Below are positions 1-10,001 of a stretch of 64,000 nucleotides of DNA, piece after piece. The notes under the pieces are model-generated. The model was not told the origin of the DNA. It was given only the letters and a program-made list of their open reading frames with translations, and did not search any database. The translations under genes were made by a program, and so were the position numbers. Location: the NCBI RefSeq assembly GCF_000422905.1, contig NZ_AUGY01000042.1, positions 1 through 64,000 on the forward strand, in the 5' to 3' direction. Source of the DNA: Paenibacillus alginolyticus DSM 5050 = NBRC 15375. GTDB taxonomy: Bacteria; Bacillota; Bacilli; Paenibacillales; NBRC-103111. The first letter of the stretch is position 1. Each line of letters begins with the position of its first letter.

Positions 1-184
1 GGAGTTGCTCAGACAGTTCGCAATACGATTTCAGTTGCAACAGCTGAGCAACGACATGAAGCCCTATGGCTGAACCCGCAAACAGCTTCTTTGACCGATG
101 ATCCTGAAAAATAGACCGATAATCTAGGACATTGAGCACTTTGAGACATTGACAAACTACTAAAAATTCCTTATCGTTATCCAT
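1..184 (-). mobile_element. IS4-like transposase, N-terminal part (cut by window edge)
   Basis: A minus-strand reading frame starts with ATG at 184 behind a good SD (AAAGGAG) and stays open to base 1, giving about 61 residues that begin MDNDKEFLVV. The stretch FAGSAIGLHVVAQLLQL followed by SYCELSEQL resembles the N-terminal DUF4372 region of IS4-family DDE transposases, where a basic hydrophobic segment is followed by a 'SLRE-like' segment. The catalytic domain would lie outside the window, so intactness cannot be judged. I could not recognise the terminal inverted repeat, which should lie between 184 and about 330. The family call rests on recalled motif similarity only. Confidence 0.55.
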
Positions 185-325
185 GGTTTGCTCCTTTGTT
201 TGGGAGAATGATGGATAGCGCGTCATTCCCTAAACATAGGTGCTTTTTCTTTGTTTGTCTAGATTAATAAATACTTTATATTACAAATTAAGTAAATATT
301 TGATGTGAGGTTTGATGCATCGGTA

Positions 326-393
326 ATGTACAAAATGCAGTTAAACGCCATTTATTGAGGAAGATATCTTTGATTAACTGCACTTTTTGCATC
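326..393. repeat. Intergenic inverted repeat
   Basis: Two arms of about 18 bases, each ending in TGCAGTTAA when read inward, face each other at 326-343 and 375-393 with about 31 bases between. The arms match at about 14 of 18 positions and the inner nine bases are a perfect inverted repeat. The element lies in the non-coding stretch between the insertion-sequence end and the pyr promoter. It could be a small dispersed palindromic repeat, an insertion-sequence end or a weak terminator. Nothing else was recognised between 185 and 575. Confidence 0.5.
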
Positions 394-575
394 AATTTGA
401 TTTCGAGCGCTCATCAGCTGCTGCAAAACCGCGTTTACGTTTCGTTCACATGCTGATTTTTTGATCACTTGGAGCAACCATCACTTTGCAATCTAACGTG
501 TGACTTATGTCACGAGCTTTTCGAAAGTAATAGCTGAATATATCTCAACATTTGTCATGAAAATGGATTTTGATA

Positions 576-604
576 TTGACTTATTGTGTCGAAAGTGGGA
601 TAAT
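576..604 (+). promoter_or_regulatory. Sigma-A promoter of the pyr operon
   Basis: TTGACT (576-581) and GATAAT (599-604) are separated by 17 bases. Transcription would start near 611 and produce the PyrR-controlled leader immediately downstream. Confidence 0.8.
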
Positions 605-629
605 TCTTTTAATTAAATATGTACCTTTA

Positions 630-794
630 AAAACAGTCCAGAGAGGCTGGCAAGGTAGTCGATGAGAAAAGACGGGATATACTGAGTCGCGGATTCAGTG
701 TAGACAAAGCTAAGGGATGTGCGCATCCTTATGCCCCGCTCTGTATCTTTATGCACTCGTAACTCCTTGCCAATAAATGGGCAAGGAGTTTTTT
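630..794 (+). promoter_or_regulatory. PyrR-dependent attenuator (binding loop, antiterminator, terminator)
   Basis: The leader carries the PyrR recognition sequence CAGTCCAGAGAGGCTGGCAA around 634-653, which closely matches the known Bacillus pyr binding loop. A strong terminator follows: AACTCCTTGCC (761-771) pairs with GGCAAGGAGTT (780-790) and runs into a T tract. The segment GGCAAGG at 649-655 can pair with CCTTGCC at 765-771 to form the competing antiterminator. In the known mechanism, UMP-bound PyrR stabilises the binding loop, which frees the terminator and lowers operon expression. The pairing is read from sequence; the mechanism is inferred from Bacillus. Confidence 0.88.
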
Positions 795-1543
<749 letters not shown>

Positions 1544-1548
1544 GCATA

Positions 1549-2445
1549 GTGGGTACACAAACCAAGCATTTTTTAGGTTTGAAAGGCGTAAGTGCAGGGG
1601 AGATAACGAGCATACTTGATCGTGCTGCCTACTGGGAACAATCATCTTCAAAGGTGACGAATCAGTTTAAAGGCAAATTCGTTTCCAACTTGTTTTTTGA
1701 AAATAGTACAAGAACTCGGTTCTCCTTTGAACTGGCGCAAAAGCGGCTCGGAGCTGACGTACTTAATTTCTCCGCAGCGGAATCTAGTGTACAAAAAGGT
1801 GAGTCGATCTACGATACAGTTCGTACCCTCGAGTCCATGGGCATCGATGCGGGTGTTATCCGATTGAAGCCAAACGGTGTTCTGCAAGAGCTGGCTGAGA
1901 AAATCAAAATCCCGCTCATTAACGCGGGGGACGGCAATAATGAGCATCCAACGCAGGCGCTGCTCGATTTCTACACAATGCGCAAACAGTTCGGCGCCAT
2001 CAAAGGTCTGACGGTCTCGATCATCGGAGATATCTTACACAGCCGTGTCGCTCGCTCTAATCTTTGGGGCCTAATCGCACTAGGAGCAAAGGTGCAGTTC
2101 TGCGCGCCGGAAAGCATGCAAGCTCCGGAGCTGGCTGAGTTCGCACCGTATGTGTCCTTCGAGGAAGCACTGAAAGCGGACGTGGTCATGATGCTGCGTG
2201 TGCAGCTTGAACGGCACGACAAAGGAATCATTCGCTCAGCAGAGGAATATCGCGAGCAATATGGGCTAACGACAGAGCGCGCAAGCCGCATGGCACCTCA
2301 TGCAATCATCATGCATCCAGCACCAGTCAATCGAAATGTAGAGCTTGATGATGAGCTGGTAGAACACGAGAAATCCAAAATTTTCACACAAATTGCTCAT
2401 GGTGTTCCGATTCGTATGGCGGTCATCGAACGAGCTTTATCATAA
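1549..2445 (+). CDS. pyrB: Aspartate carbamoyltransferase catalytic chain
   Basis: PyrB joins carbamoyl phosphate to aspartate, the committed step of pyrimidine synthesis. The product from GTG 1549 has 298 residues. The carbamoyl-phosphate loop STRTRFSF is at about 53-60, followed by the catalytic-face segments SVQKGES, GDGNNEHPTQALLD and HPAPVNRNVE. The residue before STRTR is Asn, where Bacillus subtilis has Pro. GTG 1549 has AGGAG eight bases upstream; GTG 1540, overlapping the pyrR stop as GTGA with GAGGGGG upstream, is an equally credible start. No regulatory (PyrI) chain is seen, as expected in Bacillales. Confidence 0.93.
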   Translation: MGTQTKHFLGLKGVSAGEITSILDRAAYWEQSSSKVTNQFKGKFVSNLFFENSTRTRFSFELAQKRLGADVLNFSAAESSVQKGESIYDTVRTLESMGIDAGVIRLKPNGVLQELAEKIKIPLINAGDGNNEHPTQALLDFYTMRKQFGAIKGLTVSIIGDILHSRVARSNLWGLIALGAKVQFCAPESMQAPELAEFAPYVSFEEALKADVVMMLRVQLERHDKGIIRSAEEYREQYGLTTERASRMAPHAIIMHPAPVNRNVELDDELVEHEKSKIFTQIAHGVPIRMAVIERALS

Positions 2446-2465
2446 TACAGGGGGACTTCAACACA

Positions 2466-3749
2466 ATGGGCATTTGGATCTTAAACGGGCTTACCGTCGA
2501 TGTAAATAATGTACAAGCGAAGAAACACATTTTGGTAGAGAATGATAAAATTGCAAAGGTTATAGATGTAGTTGATGGTTCGGTTCCACCAACCGAAGGC
2601 CATGAAGTCATTGATGCAGCAGGTAAGCTGGTGACTCCAGGATTCATCGATATGCATGTCCACTTAAGAGAGCCTGGTTTTGAACATAAAGAAAATATCG
2701 CGACCGGAACACGTTCCGCAGCAAGAGGCGGCTTCACAACGATCGCTTGCATGCCGAACACAAGACCTGTGATCGATACCGTTGATACGGTGAACTACAT
2801 ATTGGATAAAGCGGCAACAGAAGGTGTCGTCCGTGTTCTTCCGTACGGCACGATTACGAAGAACGAGCTGGGCCGCGAGTTAACCGATTTCGCTGCGCTG
2901 AAAGAAGCGGGCGTCATCGGTTACACCGATGACGGCGTCGGCGTACAAAGCGCGCAAATGATGAAGGATGCGATGGCGTTAGCTGCATCGATCGGGATGC
3001 CCATCATCGCGCATTGCGAGGATGACACGCTTGTGGTTGGCGCGCCGGTCAGCGAAGGCACGTTTGCGAAAAAGCACGGACTCAAGGGAATCCCGAACGA
3101 GTCCGAGGCGATTCATGTGGGTCGCGACGTGCTGCTAGCCGAAGCGACTGGTGTTCACTATCACGTGTGCCACGTAAGCACCGAGCAGTCCGTTCGACTG
3201 ATCCGCCATGCGAAGCAGTTCGGCATTAAAGTGACTGCCGAGGTATGTCCGCATCACCTCGTGCTCTCGGAAGAAGACATCCCAGGGCTCGATGCCAACT
3301 GGAAGATGAACCCGCCGCTGCGCACACCGCGCGATGTGCAGGCTGTCATCGAAGCTTTGGAAGATGGCACGATAGACATTATCGTAACGGATCACGCGCC
3401 GCACACCGAAGAAGAGAAAGAGAAGGGCATGATGCTGGCTCCATTCGGCATCCTCGGCTTCGAAACCGCGTTTTCATTGCTTTACACTAAATTTGTACTA
3501 ACAGGCAAATGGTCATTAGGCTTCCTTGTAGATCGTATGACGAAAAAACCTGCCGACGTATTCGGTCTTCCATACGGAACACTGGAAATAGGCAGCGCAG
3601 CTGATATCACCATCGTGGATTTGGAAACAGAGCGCGAAGTTCTCAAAGAAGAGATCGTTTCACGCAGCAAAAACACGCCATTCATCGGCTGGAAGCTGCA
3701 AGGCTGGCCGGTTGTTACCATTGCTTCTGGCAAAGTGGTTTGGTCATAA
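2466..3749 (+). CDS. pyrC: Dihydroorotase
   Basis: PyrC cyclises carbamoyl aspartate to dihydroorotate. The 427-residue length and motifs fit the class I (long) dihydroorotases of the amidohydrolase superfamily. The metal-binding HVHLREPG is at about 64-71, an aspartate-rich TDDGVGV near 153, HCE and HVS motifs follow, and VTDHAPHT near 309 carries the catalytic aspartate. An AGGGGGA SD lies ahead of the ATG, 20 bases after the pyrB stop. The middle of the gene (about 2820-3470) is visibly richer in G+C, with GCG and CGC codons, than its two ends. Confidence 0.95.
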   Translation: MGIWILNGLTVDVNNVQAKKHILVENDKIAKVIDVVDGSVPPTEGHEVIDAAGKLVTPGFIDMHVHLREPGFEHKENIATGTRSAARGGFTTIACMPNTRPVIDTVDTVNYILDKAATEGVVRVLPYGTITKNELGRELTDFAALKEAGVIGYTDDGVGVQSAQMMKDAMALAASIGMPIIAHCEDDTLVVGAPVSEGTFAKKHGLKGIPNESEAIHVGRDVLLAEATGVHYHVCHVSTEQSVRLIRHAKQFGIKVTAEVCPHHLVLSEEDIPGLDANWKMNPPLRTPRDVQAVIEALEDGTIDIIVTDHAPHTEEEKEKGMMLAPFGILGFETAFSLLYTKFVLTGKWSLGFLVDRMTKKPADVFGLPYGTLEIGSAADITIVDLETEREVLKEEIVSRSKNTPFIGWKLQGWPVVTIASGKVVWS

Positions 3750-3766
3750 ATTGTTCTTAAATGATG

Positions 3767-3856
3767 TTGAAAACAAACTAAAATCCGCTTTAAGATCTAT
3801 ACGCAGATCGAAAAATCGTGTATATTTATACAGAATGATAGATTTTTATGCAAATC
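3767..3856 (+). promoter_or_regulatory. Possible internal promoter and operator ahead of carA
   Basis: The 186-base gap between pyrC and carA is the only long gap inside the operon. It holds a possible promoter, TTGAAA (3767-3772) and TAAGAT (3791-3796) with an 18-base spacer. Just downstream is a perfect 14-base palindrome TGTATATTTATACA (3819-3832), followed by a looser GATTT...AAATC pair (3841-3856). The A/T-rich palindrome with outer TG/CA resembles ArgR (ARG box) operators, often found in pairs. Arginine control of the shared carbamoyl phosphate synthetase would make sense, but this is inference. Confidence 0.4.
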
Positions 3857-3935
3857 TTATACAAAACAAGAAGTTGTAGGCATGACATCCGCGGTTCGTA
3901 AGAATCGCTGACAATAGCGAAGGAGTTGAAAGAAC

Positions 3936-5120
3936 ATGCAAGCAAGATTGTTGCTGGAAGACGGCACTCTTTTTACAGGAAAATCGTTCGGTAGTGAAGG
4001 TGAATCCGTCGGCGAGGTTGTATTCAATACAGGTATTACAGGTTATCAGGAAGTGCTTTCCGATCCTTCCTATTGCGGTCAAATCGTGACCATGACGTAT
4101 CCATTGGTGGGGAACTACGGTGTGATTCGGGATGATTTTGAATCCGTACGTCCTTTCATTCATGGCTTTGTCGTTCGTGAGCATGAAGAGATTCCTAGTA
4201 ACTGGAGAGCGCAATATACGCTGGGTAGCCTGCTGAAAGAATACGGCATCGTTGGGATCAGCGGCATCGATACGCGCATGTTAACTCGTAAAATCCGTCA
4301 TCACGGCGTTATGAAAAGCCTTTTGACAACATCCAATAAATCCATTGCTGAGCTGACTGAAATCTTAAGAGGAACGCCTCTTATGACGGATCAAGTCGCT
4401 CGTGTATCCACGAAAAGTGTATACGGCGCACCAGGTCACAAAGAACGTATCGTTCTCGTAGACTTCGGAGCCAAAAGCGGAATCATCCGCGATCTAAGCA
4501 AACGCGACTGCGACGTTGTTGTTGTACCTCAAGATGCTACAGCTGAACAAATTCGTCGCCTTGCGCCAGACGGCGTGCTGCTGTCTAACGGCCCTGGGGA
4601 TCCGAAAGATGTACCTCACGCTGTGGAAATGATCAAAGGCTTGCTTGGCGATATCCCGCTCTTCGGTATTTGCTTGGGTCACCAGCTGTTCGCACTGGCA
4701 TGCGGCGCCGACACGGATAAGCTGAAGTTCGGTCACCGCGGCGGTAACCATCCGGTGAAAGACCTCATATCTGGTCGCTGCTACATTACTTCGCAAAACC
4801 ATGGCTACACGGTTAAGGAAGAATCCGTCCAAGGAACTGACCTTGAAGTGACGCACATCAACAATAATGACCGCACTATTGAAGGCTTGAAACATAAAAA
4901 ATACCCTGCTTTCTCGGTTCAGTATCACCCAGAGGCAGCACCGGGGCCATTTGACTCCAGCTATTTGTTCGATGATTTCATCTCGCTGATTCGTCAGCAC
5001 AAAATCGATAACCCACAGCAGCCGCGCCAAGCGCAAATGCTTGCACAGTGGAAAGCTTCCACGGCATCGACATCTGTAAGTAAAGCTTACGAAGCAAGTT
5101 TTGCTAACGCAAAACTCTAG
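3936..5120 (+). CDS. carA: Carbamoyl phosphate synthetase small (glutaminase) subunit
   Basis: CarA hydrolyses glutamine and passes ammonia to CarB. The N-terminal small-subunit domain (about 1-150) is followed by a class I glutamine amidotransferase domain. The nucleophile Cys246 is in GICLGHQ, and the His331/Glu333 pair is in QYHPEA. At 394 residues it is about 30 longer than B. subtilis PyrAA. The last 14 or so residues ([13 protein letters not shown]) are encoded by a copy of the hairpin repeat seen before pyrR, so the tail appears repeat-derived. The SD of carB lies 15 bases downstream, directly after the hairpin. The gene may also be transcribed from the internal promoter described at 3767. 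Confidence 0.95.
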   Translation: MQARLLLEDGTLFTGKSFGSEGESVGEVVFNTGITGYQEVLSDPSYCGQIVTMTYPLVGNYGVIRDDFESVRPFIHGFVVREHEEIPSNWRAQYTLGSLLKEYGIVGISGIDTRMLTRKIRHHGVMKSLLTTSNKSIAELTEILRGTPLMTDQVARVSTKSVYGAPGHKERIVLVDFGAKSGIIRDLSKRDCDVVVVPQDATAEQIRRLAPDGVLLSNGPGDPKDVPHAVEMIKGLLGDIPLFGICLGHQLFALACGADTDKLKFGHRGGNHPVKDLISGRCYITSQNHGYTVKEESVQGTDLEVTHINNNDRTIEGLKHKKYPAFSVQYHPEAAPGPFDSSYLFDDFISLIRQHKIDNPQQPRQAQMLAQWKASTASTSVSKAYEASFANAKL

Positions 5121-5125
5121 GGAGG
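5078..5125 (+). repeat. Hairpin-SD element at the carA/carB junction
   Basis: AAGTAAAGCTTACGAAGC leads into the perfect stem AGTTTTGC (5097-5104), loop TAAC and GCAAAACT (5109-5116), then CTAGGGAGG. The element encodes the last residues and the stop codon of carA and supplies the SD of carB. It has the same leader, stem and SD layout as the last unit of the array before pyrR. Confidence 0.88.
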
Positions 5126-5134
5126 AACTGCAAT

Positions 5135-8100
5135 ATGCCAAAAAATAATACACTCAAAAAGATTCTCGTTATCGGTTCCGGTCCTATCGTCATCGGTCAG
5201 GCAGCGGAATTTGACTATGCAGGTACACAAGCTTGCCAAGCGCTTAAAGAAGAAGGCATGGAAGTTATCCTGATCAACAGCAACCCTGCTACGATCATGA
5301 CGGATACGAACATGGCGGATAAAGTATATATCGAACCGATTACGCTTGAGTTTGTTACGCAAATCATTCGTCAAGAACGTCCTGATGGTTTGCTTCCAAC
5401 ACTCGGTGGTCAAACAGGTTTGAACATGGCCGTTGAACTAGCTCGTGCGGGTGTTCTGGAAAGCGAGAACGTGAAGCTTCTGGGAACACAGCTTACAGCG
5501 ATTGAGAAGGCAGAGGATCGTGACCTTTTCAGAGACTTAATGAGAGAATTAGAGCAGCCTGTACCAGATAGCGTTATCGTAACGACGGTTGCTCAAGCGG
5601 TTGATTTTGCGAACGAAATCGGCTTTCCAATTATCATTCGTCCTGCCTACACACTAGGTGGAACAGGCGGCGGTATCTGTAACACGATGGAAGAATTGAC
5701 GGAAATCGTTGCTTCCGGAATTCGTTACAGTCCAATCGGTCAATGTCTCGTAGAGCGCAGTATTGCGGGCATGAAAGAAGTCGAGTACGAAGTAATGCGT
5801 GACGCGAATGATAACTGTATCGTGGTATGTAACATGGAGAACTTTGATCCCGTGGGTGTACATACCGGAGATAGTATCGTTGTAGCACCAAGCCAAACCT
5901 TGTCGGACCGTGAGTATCAAATGCTGCGTTCGGCATCACTGAAAATCATTCGCGCCTTGAACATTGAGGGTGGCTGTAACGTACAGTACGCGCTTGATCC
6001 GCATAGCTTCCAATACTACGTAATTGAAGTGAACCCGCGTGTAAGCCGCTCTTCAGCGCTTGCATCCAAAGCAACGGGCTATCCGATTGCAAAGATGGCT
6101 GCGAAAATTGCGATTGGCTACACGCTCGATGAGCTAGTCAATCCAGTAACAGGCCAAACCTATGCCTGCTTCGAGCCAGCACTGGATTACATCGTTTCCA
6201 AAATTCCGCGTTGGCCGTTCGATAAATTTACGGCAGCAAACCGTAAGCTGGGTACGCAAATGAAAGCGACTGGGGAAGTTATGGCGATTGGCCGTACATT
6301 CGAAGAGTCCATTCATAAAGCGGTTCGTTCCTTAGAAATCGGCGTACACCGTTTGTTCCTTAAAGAGACGGATCTTATTGATCAAGAAACACTCGAGTTA
6401 CGCCTGCAAAAGCCTGACGATGAGCGTCTGTTCTTACTCGCAGAAGCGTATCGCAGAGGTTACACTGTGGAACAATTGCAGAATTTGACGAAGATTGACT
6501 GGTGGTTCTTGAACAAACTTGAAGGTCTGATCAAATTCGAAGCTGAGATTGCTGCTGCTGATTTGACGGCTGAGCTGCTGTTCGAAATCAAGCGTAAAGG
6601 CTTTACAGACCGTGCTGTGGCTGAGATACGCACACTTGCAGGCAGATCGACTTTCACCAAAGAAGCAGACGTGAGAACATTCCGTCTACAACAAAATATC
6701 AAACCAGTTTACAAAATGGTAGATACTTGCGCAGCGGAATTCGAAGCTTCAACGCCATACTACTATTCAACTTATGAGCAAGAAGATGAAGTAACGGAAA
6801 CAACGAAAGAGAAGGTTGTCGTGCTTGGTTCCGGTCCGATTCGTATCGGTCAAGGGATTGAGTTCGATTACTCCACGGTTCATGCAGTTTGGGCGATCCA
6901 AGCGGCAGGTTACGAAGCGGTTATTATCAACAATAACCCAGAAACGGTATCAACAGATTTCAATACATCCGACCGCTTGTACTTCGAGCCTCTCTTCTTT
7001 GAAGACGTGATGAATGTGATCGAACGCGAAAACCCAATCGGGGTAATCGTACAATTCGGTGGCCAAACAGCTATTAACTTAGCTGCACCTTTACACAAAG
7101 CCGGTGTACGCATTCTCGGTTCCGATCTCGAAAGTATCGATACGGCGGAAGATCGTAAGAAATTCGAAGCTTTACTTAGCAAGCTCTCCATTGCTCAACC
7201 ACCAGGCGGTACCGTTACATCGGTTGACCAAGCTGTGGGTACAGCAGCGAAATTCGGATATCCAGTTATCGTTCGTCCATCTTACGTCCTTGGTGGACGC
7301 GCCATGGAAATCGTCTACTCCGATGAAGAATTGCTAAGCTACATGGAATATGCTGTGAAAATCAACCCTGAGCATCCGGTTCTGATCGACCGCTACATGC
7401 TCGGTAAAGAAGTAGAGGTTGATGCCATCTGCGATAGAGAAACGGTTCTAATCCCTGGGATTATGGAACACGTTGAACGCGCAGGGGTTCACTCCGGTGA
7501 CTCCATCGCGGTTTATCCGCCGCAATCGATCTCGGATGCGATTAAACAACAAATTATCGACATTACGACGAAAATCGGCCTTGAGCTGAACGTAGTGGGT
7601 CTAGTCAACATCCAGTTCGTTATTCATAACGATCAAGTGTATGTGATCGAGGTTAACCCGCGTTCATCCAGAACCGTGCCTTTCTTGAGCAAAGTAACGA
7701 ACATCCCGATGGCCAACGTGGCTACACGCGTCATTATGGGACAAAAGCTGGCGGATATGGGCTACCAAGGCGGATTATGGCCGGAAGACAAGTACGTATC
7801 GGTTAAAGTGCCAGTGTTCTCTTTCGCTAAGCTGCGCCGTGTTGATACAACTCTCGGACCTGAGATGAAATCGACAGGCGAGGTTATGGGGCGCGATATC
7901 AATTTTGCCAAAGCACTCTATAAAGGCTTAATTGGAGCGGGGATGAAAATTCCTGCAGCGGGATCTGTCGTAGTAACCGTAGCTGACAAAGATAAAGAAG
8001 AAGCGATTGAAATCTTAAAAGGCTTCTATCGTCTTGGATATAAAATTATTGCAACAGGCGGAACAGCATTGGCCATTGAACAAGCTGGGCTTCCAGTAAC

Positions 8101-8344
8101 AACCGTGAACAAGCTGAGCGAAGGTTCGCCAAACATTCTGGATCTCATCCGCAGCGGTGATGCACAGTTCGTTGTGAACACGCTGACGAAAGGTAAAGAG
8201 CCAGAGCGTGACGGCTTCCGCATTCGTCGTGAAGCGGTAGAGAACGGTGTGGTTTGTATGACATCACTCGATACAGTAAGAGCGCTTGTTAATATGCTTG
8301 AAGCAATCAACTTCTCCTCGCGTGCAATGCCAATTCATGTCTAA
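5135..8344 (+). CDS. carB: Carbamoyl phosphate synthetase large subunit
   Basis: CarB makes carbamoyl phosphate from bicarbonate, ammonia and two ATP, using ammonia channelled from CarA. The 1069 residues contain the two homologous halves of the family. Each starts with a nucleotide-binding GSGPI motif (residues about 14-18 and 566-570) and carries an ATP-grasp domain with the ENPR/NPRSSR metal-site motifs. The C-terminal MGS-like allosteric domain (about 930-1069) contains ATGGTA. Length is normal. The start ATG at 5135 has GGGAGG nine bases upstream, provided by the hairpin repeat. Confidence 0.97.
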   Translation: MPKNNTLKKILVIGSGPIVIGQAAEFDYAGTQACQALKEEGMEVILINSNPATIMTDTNMADKVYIEPITLEFVTQIIRQERPDGLLPTLGGQTGLNMAVELARAGVLESENVKLLGTQLTAIEKAEDRDLFRDLMRELEQPVPDSVIVTTVAQAVDFANEIGFPIIIRPAYTLGGTGGGICNTMEELTEIVASGIRYSPIGQCLVERSIAGMKEVEYEVMRDANDNCIVVCNMENFDPVGVHTGDSIVVAPSQTLSDREYQMLRSASLKIIRALNIEGGCNVQYALDPHSFQYYVIEVNPRVSRSSALASKATGYPIAKMAAKIAIGYTLDELVNPVTGQTYACFEPALDYIVSKIPRWPFDKFTAANRKLGTQMKATGEVMAIGRTFEESIHKAVRSLEIGVHRLFLKETDLIDQETLELRLQKPDDERLFLLAEAYRRGYTVEQLQNLTKIDWWFLNKLEGLIKFEAEIAAADLTAELLFEIKRKGFTDRAVAEIRTLAGRSTFTKEADVRTFRLQQNIKPVYKMVDTCAAEFEASTPYYYSTYEQEDEVTETTKEKVVVLGSGPIRIGQGIEFDYSTVHAVWAIQAAGYEAVIINNNPETVSTDFNTSDRLYFEPLFFEDVMNVIERENPIGVIVQFGGQTAINLAAPLHKAGVRILGSDLESIDTAEDRKKFEALLSKLSIAQPPGGTVTSVDQAVGTAAKFGYPVIVRPSYVLGGRAMEIVYSDEELLSYMEYAVKINPEHPVLIDRYMLGKEVEVDAICDRETVLIPGIMEHVERAGVHSGDSIAVYPPQSISDAIKQQIIDITTKIGLELNVVGLVNIQFVIHNDQVYVIEVNPRSSRTVPFLSKVTNIPMANVATRVIMGQKLADMGYQGGLWPEDKYVSVKVPVFSFAKLRRVDTTLGPEMKSTGEVMGRDINFAKALYKGLIGAGMKIPAAGSVVVTVADKDKEEAIEILKGFYRLGYKIIATGGTALAIEQAGLPVTTVNKLSEGSPNILDLIRSGDAQFVVNTLTKGKEPERDGFRIRREAVENGVVCMTSLDTVRALVNMLEAINFSSRAMPIHV

Positions 8345-8350
8345 GACTAG

Positions 8351-8391
8351 GCTTAACGAAGTCAGTTTTGCTAAAGCAAAACTCTAAGGAG
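8351..8391 (+). repeat. Hairpin-SD element at the carB/pyrF junction
   Basis: GCTTAACGAAGTC precedes a perfect stem AGTTTTGC (8364-8371), loop TAAA, GCAAAACT (8376-8383), then CTAAGGAG, which is the only SD in front of pyrF. It begins six bases after the carB stop, at the place where Bacillus operons carry pyrK and pyrD. Confidence 0.87.
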
Positions 8392-8401
8392 AGTGACGAA
8401 C

Positions 8402-9130
8402 TTGAGTATTCTAACTCGCACAGATGTTACAGGACGCATTATGGTCGCTTTGGATTATGCGAACGCAGAAGGTGCTGAAGGGCTGCTAAAGCAGCTCGAA
8501 GGCATCCCTTGCTACGTGAAGGTGGGCATGCAGCTGTTCTATGCTGCAGGTCCAAGCTTCGTCGCGAGCCTGAAGGATCGCGGCTACAAGGTGTTCCTCG
8601 ATGTGAAGATGCATGACATTCCGAACACGGTCAAAGGCGGCGCGGAAAGCGTGACGCGCCTTGGGGTTGATGTGTTCAATGTCCATGCTGCCGGAGGCAA
8701 GCAGATGATGGAAGCCGCCTTGGAGGGTGTCGACAAGGGGCTAGCCGCCCAAGCTGCACGCCCAATCGTTATCGGCGTGACGCAATTGACCAGCACAAGC
8801 GTGCAGGTGCTGAATGACGAGATCGGCCTGACCGGTACGGTTGAACAGGCCGTCATTCGTTATGCCCGCTTAGCGCATGCTGCGGGGCTTCAGGGTGTTG
8901 TCGCGTCACCGCTTGAGGTGACTGCGATTAAGGCGGCGTGCGGTGACGGTTTCGTCACCGTGACGCCAGGCATTCGCCCTGCGGGAGCCGACGTAGGCGA
9001 CCAATCGCGCATCATGACGCCGGCTGAGGCGTTCGCGCAGGGGACGGACTACGTCGTGATAGGTCGACCGATCACAGGCGCAGCGGATCCAAGAGCAGCG
9101 ATTGAAGCGATTATCGATTCAATCGTGTAA
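8402..9130 (+). CDS. pyrF: Orotidine 5'-phosphate decarboxylase
   Basis: PyrF converts OMP to UMP, the last step of the pathway. The 242 residues include the active-site segment [11 protein letters not shown] (Lys and paired Asp), the ITPGIRP-type phosphate loop ([11 protein letters not shown]) and the C-terminal GRPIT motif. The start is decided by the SD: AAGGAG at 8386-8391 is ten bases before TTG 8402, but only one base before the alternative in-frame GTG 8393. The core of the gene (about 8500-9080) is clearly richer in G+C than carB before it and pyrE after it. Confidence 0.93.
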   Translation: MSILTRTDVTGRIMVALDYANAEGAEGLLKQLEGIPCYVKVGMQLFYAAGPSFVASLKDRGYKVFLDVKMHDIPNTVKGGAESVTRLGVDVFNVHAAGGKQMMEAALEGVDKGLAAQAARPIVIGVTQLTSTSVQVLNDEIGLTGTVEQAVIRYARLAHAAGLQGVVASPLEVTAIKAACGDGFVTVTPGIRPAGADVGDQSRIMTPAEAFAQGTDYVVIGRPITGAADPRAAIEAIIDSIV

Positions 9131-9170
9131 TAAGCTTTTGTCTAACTACGGAAGGAACGGTGGTAGGAAC

Positions 9171-9812
9171 ATGAGTCAACTCGAAGCAATAGCGCAGCAT
9201 ATTGCAGCGTCGTTATTAGATATAGAAGCGGTAGCACTTCGACCGCAGCAGCCTTTTACATGGACATCTGGCCTCAAGTCGCCAATCTATTGTGACAATC
9301 GTCTGACGATGTCACACCCAGCTATTCGCGAAGCGATCGCTGACGGATTCGCAGCTTTGATCCAAGAGAAATTCCCGGATGCTGAGGTTGTTGCTGGTAC
9401 GGCAACAGCGGGCATTCCTCATGCCGCTTGGGTAGCTCAGAAGCTAGGTCTCCCGATGATCTATATTCGCGATAAAGCCAAAGGGCATGGCAAAGAGAAC
9501 CTGATTGAAGGCACTGTGAAACCAGGACAAAAGGTGATCGTGATTGAAGATCTTATCTCTACGGGAGGCAGTTCTTTGAAAGCGGCTATTGCTGTCAAAG
9601 AAGCTGGCGCTGTATCGCTGGGCGTGCTGGCGATTTTCTCCTATCAGCTTGATAAAGCTACAGAAGCGTTCCAAGCTGCGGATATGCCGCTGTACACACT
9701 TTCCAACTACGCTACACTGCTAGAAGTGGCTCTAGAAAAGGGTAAAATCAAACAAGAAGATATGGAATTGCTTCGTTCTTGGAGATCGAATCCTGCTGCA
9801 TTTGGTGTGTAA
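9171..9812 (+). CDS. pyrE: Orotate phosphoribosyltransferase
   Basis: PyrE adds ribose phosphate from PRPP to orotate, giving OMP. The product is 213 residues. The PRPP loop is [17 protein letters not shown] near residues 119-135, and the [11 protein letters not shown] segment preceding it fits the family's catalytic loop. ATG 9171 was chosen because it begins the family-like sequence; the 23 upstream in-frame codons overlap the pyrF end. SD candidates are GAAGGA at 9151 and AGGA close to the ATG. This is the last gene of the operon. I see no clear terminator before the next promoter at 9841. Confidence 0.94.
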   Translation: MSQLEAIAQHIAASLLDIEAVALRPQQPFTWTSGLKSPIYCDNRLTMSHPAIREAIADGFAALIQEKFPDAEVVAGTATAGIPHAAWVAQKLGLPMIYIRDKAKGHGKENLIEGTVKPGQKVIVIEDLISTGGSSLKAAIAVKEAGAVSLGVLAIFSYQLDKATEAFQAADMPLYTLSNYATLLEVALEKGKIKQEDMELLRSWRSNPAAFGV

Positions 9813-9840
9813 GTTTGTATGACTTAAAATAATGCGAAGA

Positions 9841-9870
9841 TTGACGAATTGTGTAAGATTATCCTATACT
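9841..9870 (+). promoter_or_regulatory. Sigma-A promoter for the riboswitch transcript
   Basis: TTGACG (9841-9846) and TATACT (9865-9870) are spaced by 18 bases, placing the start near 9877, just before the c-di-GMP aptamer. Confidence 0.65.
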
Positions 9871-9899
9871 AGAAAAGTGCTAGGTACTGCCTAACATCT

Positions 9900-9983
9900 G
9901 CGAAATGGCAAATGGCGCGAAAGCGACAGACGCAAAGCTATAGGGGCTACTCGGTTTACCGTATGCTCGCCAGCTACCGAACG
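9900..9983 (+). ncRNA. Cyclic di-GMP riboswitch, class I (GEMM-I)
   Basis: The segment contains the strongly conserved GEMM-I pieces in the right order: GGCAAAT, a small stem closed by a GAAA tetraloop (GCGAAAGC), then GACGCAAAGC, a GGGGCTA half-stem, a variable hairpin and the tetraloop-receptor-side CGCCAGCTACCGA. It lies between a promoter and the SD (AGAGGAGGAG, 9987-9996) of a YjfB-type gene. No terminator is visible between aptamer and gene, so control is more likely at translation initiation. The aptamer call rests on recognising the conserved core; no covariance search was run. Confidence 0.85.
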
Positions 9984-10001
9984 ATGAGAGGAGGAGTGCT
10001 C

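Noticed and set aside
6816-7010. Short frames inside carB
   Set aside because: Out-of-frame shadows of a highly conserved gene with no SD.
9912-10001. N-terminal extension of the YjfB-type gene
   Set aside because: The bases form the c-di-GMP aptamer and the coding quality is poor; GTG 10002 has the SD.
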